The notes under the pieces are model-generated. The model ran no database searches. It was not told the DNA's origin and saw only the letters and a program-made list of their open reading frames with translations. The translations under genes were made by a program, and so were the position numbers. A stretch of DNA of 64,000 nucleotides, taken from positions 1 to 64,000 of the forward strand of contig NZ_JASBQE010000036.1 of NCBI RefSeq assembly GCF_029960785.1. Direction: 5' to 3'. How positions within the stretch are numbered: the stretch's first letter is position 1; each line of letters begins with the position of its first letter. The stretch comes from Polyangium sp. 15x6. GTDB taxonomy: Bacteria; Myxococcota_A; Polyangia; Polyangiales; Polyangiaceae. Positions 18,240-25,091 of the stretch are shown piece by piece.

Positions 18240-18631
18240 GATCTTGGTCCCCTTGCCACGCTTCGTTTTTCCAACGCATCGCCCCCCTTTTTGGCGCTCA
18301 CGAACGTGCCGTCGATGAACGCTTCGCTCAAGTCGATCTGCCCTCGGTCACGTAAGTCCCCGGCCAAGGCGTAGAGGATCCGTTCGAGCGTCCCGTCCTT
18401 CGACCACTGCTGGAATCGCCGATGGCATGTTTGGTAGGGCGGATATCTCTCGGGCAAGTCGGCCCATCGAGCGCCGGTGCGCATGATCCATAGGATGCCG
18501 TTGAGTATCTCGCGCGCATCCCTCCACGGCCTGCCACGGCGATCGGCGCGTACGCGCGGAGCAGGAATAAGCGGCTCGAGTAGCGCCCACTGAGGGTCTG
18601 TCAGGTCCACACCTGCATATGTCGCCAGCAA
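18044..18631 (-). CDS. IS transposase, upstream frame (OrfA)
   Basis: This frame encodes the N-terminal part: the helical DNA-binding region ([35 protein letters not shown]) and the first catalytic Asp in [14 protein letters not shown]. After the A5G6 run the zero frame turns into a Ser/Arg-rich nonsense tail, as expected if the true product is made by slipping into the other frame. Reading -1 at that run gives [17 protein letters not shown], the sequence normally seen at this place in IS5-family transposases. Confidence 0.88.
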   Translation of the reverse strand: MLATYAGVDLTDPQWALLEPLIPAPRVRADRRGRPWRDAREILNGILWIMRTGARWADLPERYPPYQTCHRRFQQWSKDGTLERILYALAGDLRDRGQIDLSEAFIDGTFVSAKKGGDALEKRSVARGPRSWPLQTALVFLSPSASKVLRRMKSRSSSEPSITASSPSSPSVSSATRPTTATRSTRGSRRSGGSS

Positions 18632-18713
18632 TCGAAATGTACCGACGGCTGGAACGATGCTCGTTAGATTGATCCTACAAAGTAGGATGTTGGAGCAGAT
18701 GGACCCACTCGAC

Positions 18714-18731
18714 GGTTTATGAGATGACTTC
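18714..18731. repeat. IS right terminal inverted repeat
   Basis: Perfect complement of the left end. A short internal hairpin (ATCCTAC...GTAGGAT, about 18672-18688) lies just inside this end. Confidence 0.92.
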
Positions 18732-18921
18732 TACTTGCGCGGGGAGAGCCGTGAATCTTCACGAGGAAGCCGCCCCCGCGCAATCGCGGCGTCACGGTCC
18801 GGAGCGAATCAAACCTGCCAAGGCATTCTGCTCATCGAGTAAAAATCCGCAATAACGACGTTGTCGAGGCGACGACGTTCGGATACAGCTCCATTCCGGG
18901 CTCAACCCACAGGAGGAATGT

Positions 18922-20964
18922 ATGTCGAGTACTCGGTGGCGTTTCATGGCATCGGTTTCGGACAAGTCGATTTACGTGGCGGCTTCGTCGGATGGGAGTG
19001 ACTGGGGCGGCTCCGCGCTCATTTTCGAGCACTGGGAGACGCCGCTTCCGCCCGCCCTGACCGCGTTCCAGGGCCGCCTCTTCATGGCCCTCATCGGCCT
19101 CACCGGTCCTATTTACATGACCTCGTCCGGGAACGGTGCTTCGTGGACTGATCCCACGTCGTTGTTCGACAGCTGGCAGACCAAGCAAGCTCCCGCGTTG
19201 GCGGTCCACGGGGACCAGCTGTATCTGGGCCTCGTCGGCCTCGCGGGCGGGATCTACATCGCCACTTCCTCCGACGGGACCCGCTTCAGCGAGCCCCGGC
19301 GCCTCTTCGGAGACTGGGAGACGTCCCGCGGGCTGACCCTCGCGTCCTTCAACGGCAAGCTGTACATGGCCTTCCTCGGAAAGAGCGGGCAGGTGTACCT
19401 TTCCTCGTCGACGGACGGTCTCAACTGGGATCCGCCTGCGATGCCTTTCGGTACGTGGGTGAGCCCCGCCAGGATCGGCCTCGCGGCTTTCAAAGAGAAA
19501 CTGTACATGGGTCTCGTCGGGGAGAGCAGGCACATGTACCTGGCCTCGTCCGAGGACGGCGAGCACTGGAGCGCTCCCGAGCCCTTCATGAGCTCCTGGC
19601 AGACCTACGAGGCCCTGAACCTCGCCGCGGTCGGCGACGTGCTGCAAGTCACGCTCGTCGGCATCGAGCTGGGTGTCTACGTCGTGACCAGCCAGGATGG
19701 CTCGAAATTCAGCTCGCCCCAGGCGCTCTTCGGGGATTGGAAGGTCGGTCAACCGGTCAGCGTCACCGACATCTCCCTCCCCGATCCGACGGCTGATCAA
19801 ATCAAGAAGACACAGTCCAACCTGTCGAACATGGTGCGGTTCAACAGGGACCTGGAGACCCCCGGCGCGCTCAAAATCACGAACGCGTTCACGCTGGTCT
19901 CGATCAAGGACAACAGCGATCCCGGGCTCAACCTCGTGGTGGAGCTCTTCATCCGCACGTTCGAGGCGGTCGCCGGTGAGCTCGGTCCGGTGGGCGCCAT
20001 CGGCGGAGCCGTGATCGGTGGTCTCGTGCGTTACTGGCTCGCCGACCCCCCGCAGGACTTGCGAGCGCAGTTCGCGGATTACATCACGCGATTCGACAAG
20101 ACCACGAGGGCCGTGAGCTTGCAGCTCGCGACCTATCACGACGACGTGAAGAAGTACTGGCACGCTCCGTTCTACTTCGACGGCGGGCTTCATTCGCTGA
20201 GCGACCTGGCGACCATCGACTTCCCGCAACCGGCTACGCGGGACTACCAGCTCCTGCAGGACGCGGCGGTCCTGGAGCTCGATCGGAGCGTCTGGCGCCA
20301 GGTGCTCGTGGCGAATGACGTGGTCACGCAGTGGATCACGAACTCGCCGATCATCATCGGTGAAGATCCGGATCATCCGCCCGTCGAGTGGGCACAGGAG
20401 GTCATCAAGCGCAACCCGGCGTACAACATCACCTGGACATGGTCGGACGGCGATTGCTGCGGCTCGTACAAGGGGTGGGTGATTACCGAATACAACGTGG
20501 GAAGAGGGGCTGGGCCGTTCGATGATGGCTCGCTCAGCGCGGCCGCGTGCCATTACCTGTTCAAGGACAGCACGCCGGGGACCATCATCAACAGCGATGC
20601 CATTTACGAACGCAACACGGTGTTTTTCAAGCTCGGCCTCGAGCAGAAGGCAGCCCCCGTCGGAGCGGCTCCTCGCGGGGAGGTCAAGCTCTCCGTGGCC
20701 TATCTGCGCGCGGCAAAGAAGGGGCAGACCCTCGCCCGGCTGATCGAGGCCGAGGGGCGGCAAGCGGTGGAGCGGCGGATCATCGAAAAGGCGCAGTCCG
20801 ATTCCATCTTCGCCGCGGAGCTCCGGATACGGCCGCGCCAGGCGCTGGAGGAGTTCCTCGGCGTGAAGATCCCCGAGACCATCCAGCTCTCGATCCTGGT
20901 CGAGAGCGGCCCCGTCTTCGGGCTCGTGATCCCGCGGCAGCTCCCGCAAAAAGCCAAAGCCTGA
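18922..20964 (+). CDS. Six-repeat beta-propeller protein with nitrile-hydratase-leader-like C-terminus
   Basis: 680 residues; the ATG follows a perfect AGGAGG by 6 nt. No signal peptide. Residues 17 to ~295 are six repeats of exactly 47 residues (starting at about 17, 64, 111, 158, 205, 252), each with IY-x-x-SS-x-DG-x-x-(W/F), (D/S)W-x-(T/V) and LYM-type strands, resembling PLL/tectonin-like lectin propellers. The middle has a Gly/Ala hydrophobic stretch (about 350-375) that could enter membranes. The last ~70 residues (RRIIEKAQSDSIFAAELR, then PRQALEEFLGVKIPE and LVIP) match the pattern of nitrile-hydratase-alpha leader (NHLP) peptides. A lectin-type toxin or exported adhesin is possible; function unknown. 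Confidence 0.65.
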   Translation: MSSTRWRFMASVSDKSIYVAASSDGSDWGGSALIFEHWETPLPPALTAFQGRLFMALIGLTGPIYMTSSGNGASWTDPTSLFDSWQTKQAPALAVHGDQLYLGLVGLAGGIYIATSSDGTRFSEPRRLFGDWETSRGLTLASFNGKLYMAFLGKSGQVYLSSSTDGLNWDPPAMPFGTWVSPARIGLAAFKEKLYMGLVGESRHMYLASSEDGEHWSAPEPFMSSWQTYEALNLAAVGDVLQVTLVGIELGVYVVTSQDGSKFSSPQALFGDWKVGQPVSVTDISLPDPTADQIKKTQSNLSNMVRFNRDLETPGALKITNAFTLVSIKDNSDPGLNLVVELFIRTFEAVAGELGPVGAIGGAVIGGLVRYWLADPPQDLRAQFADYITRFDKTTRAVSLQLATYHDDVKKYWHAPFYFDGGLHSLSDLATIDFPQPATRDYQLLQDAAVLELDRSVWRQVLVANDVVTQWITNSPIIIGEDPDHPPVEWAQEVIKRNPAYNITWTWSDGDCCGSYKGWVITEYNVGRGAGPFDDGSLSAAACHYLFKDSTPGTIINSDAIYERNTVFFKLGLEQKAAPVGAAPRGEVKLSVAYLRAAKKGQTLARLIEAEGRQAVERRIIEKAQSDSIFAAELRIRPRQALEEFLGVKIPETIQLSILVESGPVFGLVIPRQLPQKAKA

Positions 20965-20985
20965 GAGGGTGTTCCACAGGCATCC

Positions 20986-21106
20986 GGACCTCACCCACCC
21001 CAACCCTCCCTCTCCACGCGGTGGAAAGGGAGGGAGTTTCCGGCTCGGTTCCGTGCCTTTCGCCCCCTCTCCGCCGCGCGGAGAGGGGGTTGGGGGGTGA
21101 GGCTCC
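20986..21106. repeat. Imperfect palindromic intergenic repeat
   Basis: Outer arms around 20986-21004 (CCTCACCCACCCCAACC) and 21088-21106 are imperfect complements. Inside are two hairpins: about 21004-21034 and 21063-21089 (CCCCCTCTCC...GGAGAGGGGG). It sits between converging genes and may end transcription from both sides, although no T-run is present. It resembles a dispersed intergenic repeat family. Confidence 0.6.
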
Positions 21107-21199
21107 GGAACCGACGTCGCCTCGCGCGCTCAGGCTGGCTCGAGATGCAAGAAACCAACGCGGGCGCGTCCGAGCCCCACGTGGAGGCTGGCCCACGCG

Positions 21200-22057
21200 T
21201 CAGTACCGCGACGGAATCCAGCGCCCACGTGCGATGGGAAGGTGCCACCCGGGGTCTTTCTCGGTTCCCCGGTATACCATGAATCGTTCACACTCGTATT
21301 CGCCGGCGATGTTCCTGCAAAACACGGCCACCTGCTTCCGGCGGTCCCCGGTCAGATCGACGACGGTGAACGGCTTCCACATGGATTCGCTGCCGTCCTG
21401 CTTTGGCGCGACATTCTCCGCGATCCAATTCTTTTCGAGTCGGACAGCGTTCGTTGCGTCCGACGCGCGAACTGCAACGAGCCCGAACGGGATGGGCCAT
21501 TTCAGCGCGCAGCCTTCCAGGTCCCATATGGTGTCGGAGAACTCGTTGCTGACCGTCGCGCGACACGCCACACCTTGTTTGTCGACGATCAGCATAGCCT
21601 CGCCGAGCGAGAGGGCTCGGGCGCTGAAGGCTGTGCTCGATCCGATCCGGAGCGTCCCTGGCGAAACCGGCGAAACGAGGAACAGTTCGACGCCCTCCAT
21701 CTCCACGCCGTGCTTCTCGGAGACACGATACAACTGGTACTTGCCACACCCTTCCGCGCCATAGAACTCGAAGTCGCCGTCCTTGTGAAGCCCTCGGACG
21801 TACACTTGCTGCGCGGAGCAGCGCAGGTCCGTCGCCGCGACCATCCGTATCCGGGACTCGACATCGTCGCCGGCACGGGACGCATCGGGCTCTGGGGCCA
21901 CGGCCGGCTCTGGGGTCCTCGGGACCCTCGTGCATTCGGTATCCTTGCCCGACAGGGTTTTCCCTTTCATCTCGCCGAAGGGGAGGGGCGGTTCTCTCGG
22001 GTGGCTACAACCAAGGGCGAACGCCATGGTCAGGGCGGGGAGCACCAGCGACTTCAT
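21200..22057 (-). CDS. Lipoprotein, unknown function
   Basis: 285 residues from the ATG at 22057; the open frame continues upstream through the 21-bp repeat array but that part is composition-driven and lacks a start site. The signal peptide ends in a lipobox (MAFALGCSHP). The mature protein has several cysteines (ATDLRCSAQQVYV, EGCGKYQLY, GVACRATV, LEGCALKW, FCRNIAGEYECERF) and strand-rich sequence. The first of these resembles the Cys-containing ATDLRC motif frequent in myxobacterial lipoproteins. No enzyme motif is seen. It converges with the propeller gene. Confidence 0.7.
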   Translation of the reverse strand: MKSLVLPALTMAFALGCSHPREPPLPFGEMKGKTLSGKDTECTRVPRTPEPAVAPEPDASRAGDDVESRIRMVAATDLRCSAQQVYVRGLHKDGDFEFYGAEGCGKYQLYRVSEKHGVEMEGVELFLVSPVSPGTLRIGSSTAFSARALSLGEAMLIVDKQGVACRATVSNEFSDTIWDLEGCALKWPIPFGLVAVRASDATNAVRLEKNWIAENVAPKQDGSESMWKPFTVVDLTGDRRKQVAVFCRNIAGEYECERFMVYRGTEKDPGWHLPIARGRWIPSRY

Positions 22058-22673
22058 TGGGACCCTGTTCGTTGCGGTAGGGTGACGATGGGAGCGTGGG
22101 TGGGACGCGCGCGTCCCGTCGTCCTTGGGCGATGCTCGCGCATCCCGAGCGAGGCTGCCATGCAACATCGTCGCTCGATTCCGCGGGCAAGGTCCGGGAC
22201 CTCGTCGGCCTGATCCGACGACCTCGTGGAGAAGGTCGGCGAAGTCGTCGAGACGGTCGGCGAAGTCGTCGAGACGGTCGGCGACCTCGTCGGTTGGTCC
22301 AACGACCTCGTCGAGACGGTCGGCGACGTCGTCGAGAAGGTCGGCGAAGTCGTCGACCTGGTACGACGACCTCGTGGAGAAGGTCGGCGACCTCGTCGAG
22401 ACGGTCGGCGACCTCGTCGGTTGGTCCAACGACCTCGTCGAGACGGTCGGCGAAGTCGTCGACCTGGTACGACGACTTCATCCAGAAGGTCGACGACGTC
22501 GTCGAGAAGGTCGGCGAAGTCGTCGTCCTGGTACGACGATCTCGTCGAGCTGGTCCGACGACCTCGTCCACGAGCGCGACGGGAAAGCCCCGCCTATCGG
22601 CGGCTCGAATGTGCGGGACGACGGGCCCTCGTGGCATGGCCCCTGCGGAGGGCCGCACCCCGGGAGGAACCTG
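22058..22673. other. Divergent intergenic region dominated by 21-bp repeats
   Basis: 616 bp between two divergent lipoprotein genes. About 360 bp are the tandem 21-bp repeats described separately. The remainder holds the two presumed promoters (not identifiable) and a GGAGG ahead of the right-hand gene. Confidence 0.7.
22214..22570. repeat. Degenerate 21-bp tandem repeat array in three frame-shifted blocks
   Basis: Units of the type GAGACGGTCGGCGAAGTCGT-C repeat head to tail. Read on the plus strand they encode heptads such as ETVGEVV and ETVGDLV. The marker CTGGTACGACGA occurs at 22358, 22464 and 22528; the spacings 106 and 64 bp equal 5x21+1 and 3x21+1, so each block shifts the reading frame by one. 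No single frame spans the array and no start site is associated. Confidence 0.75.
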
Positions 22674-24173
22674 ATGATCCGACGTACCCACGCAGCACAC
22701 GCCGCCGCGACCCTTCTTGCTCTAGCTTCCTTCCCTGCTTGCGGCGGCAAGGACGACGGCGCAGGCGGCCCGCCATCGTCGAACCCTCCGGGCCCCTCGG
22801 AGAGCGGCGCCGTGTCCGTCCACGCGAACGACCTCTGGATCGGAGAAAACGCCTCCGTCGAGGCCCCCCGAGACCTCCGCGCGATCCCCATCGAGGCCCT
22901 CGTCCCCATGGGCGGCGGGCAGTGGCGGACGTTCGAAGGCGTGGGCAAGGCGGATGGCTCGGTCGTCATCCCCGGCGTCCCCGAGGGCCCCTATGTCCTC
23001 CACGTGGGCCCGTTCGAATACATTTACACCTCGGCCAGGGTCGTCGACCTCGGCGCCGCAATCGCCGGGCGCAAGGATGCACAGCGCGCGACGGTCGCGA
23101 CCAAGCTCACCCTGGACATCACGAACCTCGATCCTTGGAAGGCCGGTGATGACATTCAATTGTTCGTCCCCAACAGCGCTGCAGGGCAGAGGCTGTTCGG
23201 CTCGGCCTCCGATAACTGGCCTGCGATAGGCGACACCAAGCTCGACAGGCTCACCGTGAACTGGTCGGCCTTCGCCTGGGGCAGCCTCATCGAAGCGGGC
23301 AAGGGGGATGTCCTCACGGTCTCCCAGCTCTCGCAGCAGACGGGCGCTTCCAGCGTGCCTTACAGCATCGTCACGCGATTCGCGAGCTTCGACGACATCA
23401 CGCAGACCGACGGGAGTACCGTCTCGAAGAGCGGTGCGTTCACCAGCGTCCCGTCGAACCTGAGCGTCTCGCTCGATGTCCAGACGACGAAATTCACGAG
23501 CCACGTCGCAGCGGTGAACCCGAAGGCCGTCGACCTGGGCACCTTCGTCGAGATCCGCACGCGGCCCGGCAACACGCACGCCCCCGCCGGCTCTTCCGCG
23601 TCGCTTCTTCTCCTCAACCTCGCCCCCGGATCCGCCGACGTGAACCTGGGCGCGATCCCCTATGGAAACCCGTATCCCGCGGCCTGGGGGAGCTCCGTGT
23701 ACGTCTCCCACGTCGTCGACGTGGCCTATACCGCGCCCGGCGTGGCGACCCCGTGGAGCGACTTCGGTATCATCATGTTCAGCCGTGATGTCGCGAGCGT
23801 CAGCGGGAAGCCCATCGAGCCGCCTTTGAGCCCGGTCCAGGACCTCGAGGTCAACGGGAAAAGCGCGTTCAGCGACCAGACGGGCGTCACCCGGACACCA
23901 CGCTTGAGCTGGAAGGCGCCAGCCGTCGGGACGCCGACGTACTACTCGATCGCGGTCTTGAAGACCGCCGGGAACCCGTTCGGGACGATTGTCGCGATGC
24001 TGCACACGAAGGACACGAAGATCGATCTGCCGCCGCGCATCCTCGATGACGCGAGCGCCTTCTATGTCCGTGTCCAGGCCCATGCGGCGGCTGTCGACAT
24101 CACGACCCACCCGTACGCCTACCCCGCAGAATTCGCGCGGGCAGACGTCTTGTCGAACATCCTCGTACCCTGA
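22674..24173 (+). CDS. Lipoprotein, unknown function
   Basis: 499 residues from the ATG at 22674, with GGAGG at 22662. The signal peptide ends in a lipobox (LASFPACGG) followed by a Gly/Pro/Ser linker. The mature part appears all-beta, with an N-terminal carboxypeptidase-regulatory-like segment (GKADGSVVIPGVPEGPYVL) and a C-terminal fibronectin-like segment (TPRLSWKAPAVGTPTYYSI). Likely a surface lipoprotein in the outer membrane. It is transcribed away from the 21-bp repeat array. Confidence 0.75.
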   Translation: MIRRTHAAHAAATLLALASFPACGGKDDGAGGPPSSNPPGPSESGAVSVHANDLWIGENASVEAPRDLRAIPIEALVPMGGGQWRTFEGVGKADGSVVIPGVPEGPYVLHVGPFEYIYTSARVVDLGAAIAGRKDAQRATVATKLTLDITNLDPWKAGDDIQLFVPNSAAGQRLFGSASDNWPAIGDTKLDRLTVNWSAFAWGSLIEAGKGDVLTVSQLSQQTGASSVPYSIVTRFASFDDITQTDGSTVSKSGAFTSVPSNLSVSLDVQTTKFTSHVAAVNPKAVDLGTFVEIRTRPGNTHAPAGSSASLLLLNLAPGSADVNLGAIPYGNPYPAAWGSSVYVSHVVDVAYTAPGVATPWSDFGIIMFSRDVASVSGKPIEPPLSPVQDLEVNGKSAFSDQTGVTRTPRLSWKAPAVGTPTYYSIAVLKTAGNPFGTIVAMLHTKDTKIDLPPRILDDASAFYVRVQAHAAAVDITTHPYAYPAEFARADVLSNILVP

Positions 24174-24227
24174 CGCCGCACGCAGGAGCACTCGGGCCGG
24201 GCGGCGCCGCCGCCTCCCGTTCCCTGC

Positions 24228-24233
24228 TACCCT
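24228..24233 (+). promoter_or_regulatory. -10-like hexamer TACCCT for a leaderless start
   Basis: TACCCT ends 7 nt before the TTG at 24241. The same hexamer occurs at the same place before the next gene (25080) and before the DUF2760 gene (48269). No Shine-Dalgarno is present. Confidence 0.4.
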
Positions 24234-24240
24234 CCACCGC

Positions 24241-25053
24241 TTGAACCCCGCTCCGCCCTCCGGCGACCCCTCCGTCCTCCTCGCCGCGCGCCTCTGCAAG
24301 GTCGTCCCCGCCCTCGCCGACCTCGCCATGCGCAGCGCCCTCGTCCTGCGCACCCTCGAGGACGCCGGCCCCTCCGCCGCTGCCCGCGCCCTCGACGACA
24401 TCACCTCCCGCGCTGAACAGACCGACCCCGCCGCCCGCGAAGTCATCGCCGCCCTCCTCCCCGTCCTCGGCGAACCCGCCCACGCCGCCTTCGTCGGCGC
24501 CCTCCGCGCCGTCGCCAAGGACGCCTCCCTCCTCGCCCTCTCCCGCCTCCTCCGCCGCAGGGCCAAACACGCCGAACCCCGCCCCACCTCGCCCATCGAA
24601 CACCGCGGCATCGCCCTCGAACCCGGCGGCCGGCCCCTCTCGCTCGGCGAGCGCCGTGCCCTCGCGCGCCGGCCTTCCCGCGCGATCCTCGACAAACTCC
24701 TCGCCGACCCGCATCCCCGCGTCATCGAGAACCTCCTCGCCAATCCGCGCCTCACCGAGGACGACGTCGTCCGGATCGCCGCCAAGCGCCCTCAAAAGCC
24801 CGAAATCGCCTCCGAGCTCGCTCGCTCCGCGCGCTGGATGGCCCGCGCCCGCGTGCGCATGGCGTTCGTCTTGAACCCCGGCACGCCCCCCGAGCTCTCC
24901 GTCCCCGTCCTCTCGCAGCTCCTCCGCCACGAGCTCGTCGAGGTCGCCGACGCCACCCAGGTCCCGGCTGTCCTGCGCTCCGCCGCCCTCGAGCTCCTCG
25001 CCCGCCGCCCGCCGCTGCCGCCCGATCCGAACGGCGGCGCCTCGATGCAATGA
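24241..25053 (+). CDS. Helical repeat (LRV/HEAT-like) protein next to type VI genes
   Basis: 270 residues from a TTG at 24241, preferred because it lies at leaderless spacing behind TACCCT; an ATG at 24327 is the alternative. The protein is helical and Ala/Leu-rich. Residues ~135-240 contain leucine-rich-variant-type units (PHPRVIENLLANPRLTEDDV, then RVRMAFVLNPGTPPELSVPV), which form a superhelical binding surface. No signal peptide. It is 38 nt upstream of the DUF2169 gene on the same strand, so it is probably part of the type VI satellite, perhaps as an accessory chaperone. Function not known. Confidence 0.65.
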   Translation: MNPAPPSGDPSVLLAARLCKVVPALADLAMRSALVLRTLEDAGPSAAARALDDITSRAEQTDPAAREVIAALLPVLGEPAHAAFVGALRAVAKDASLLALSRLLRRRAKHAEPRPTSPIEHRGIALEPGGRPLSLGERRALARRPSRAILDKLLADPHPRVIENLLANPRLTEDDVVRIAAKRPQKPEIASELARSARWMARARVRMAFVLNPGTPPELSVPVLSQLLRHELVEVADATQVPAVLRSAALELLARRPPLPPDPNGGASMQ

Positions 25054-25079
25054 CCTGGTAAGCCGCGTGCCCGTTGGTT

Positions 25080-25085
25080 TACCCT
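25080..25085 (+). promoter_or_regulatory. -10-like hexamer TACCCT for a leaderless start
   Basis: TACCCT ends 6 nt before the ATG at 25092; no Shine-Dalgarno lies in between. Confidence 0.4.
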
Positions 25086-25091
25086 CCCCGA

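Larger units (their letters stand above)
17820..18731 (-). mobile_element. Complete IS5-family (IS427-like) insertion sequence, 912 bp
   Basis: The element is bounded by perfect 18-bp terminal inverted repeats (GAAGTCATCTCATAAACC at 17820-17837 and its complement at 18714-18731), flanked by a TA at each side (17818-17819 and 18732-18733), the expected target duplication for this group. Inside are two overlapping open frames on the minus strand that together make one DDE transposase through a -1 frameshift at an A5G6 run (18282-18292). Both frames and both ends are intact, so the copy may still be active. It inserted just after the lipoprotein stop codon. Confidence 0.92.

Noticed and set aside
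20991-21764. Plus-strand frame running past the propeller gene into the lipoprotein gene
   Set aside because: It passes through the palindromic repeat and is antisense to a lipoprotein with a clear signal peptide.
22214-22570. CRISPR array
   Set aside because: Units are contiguous and coding-like with no unique spacers; no cas genes in the window.
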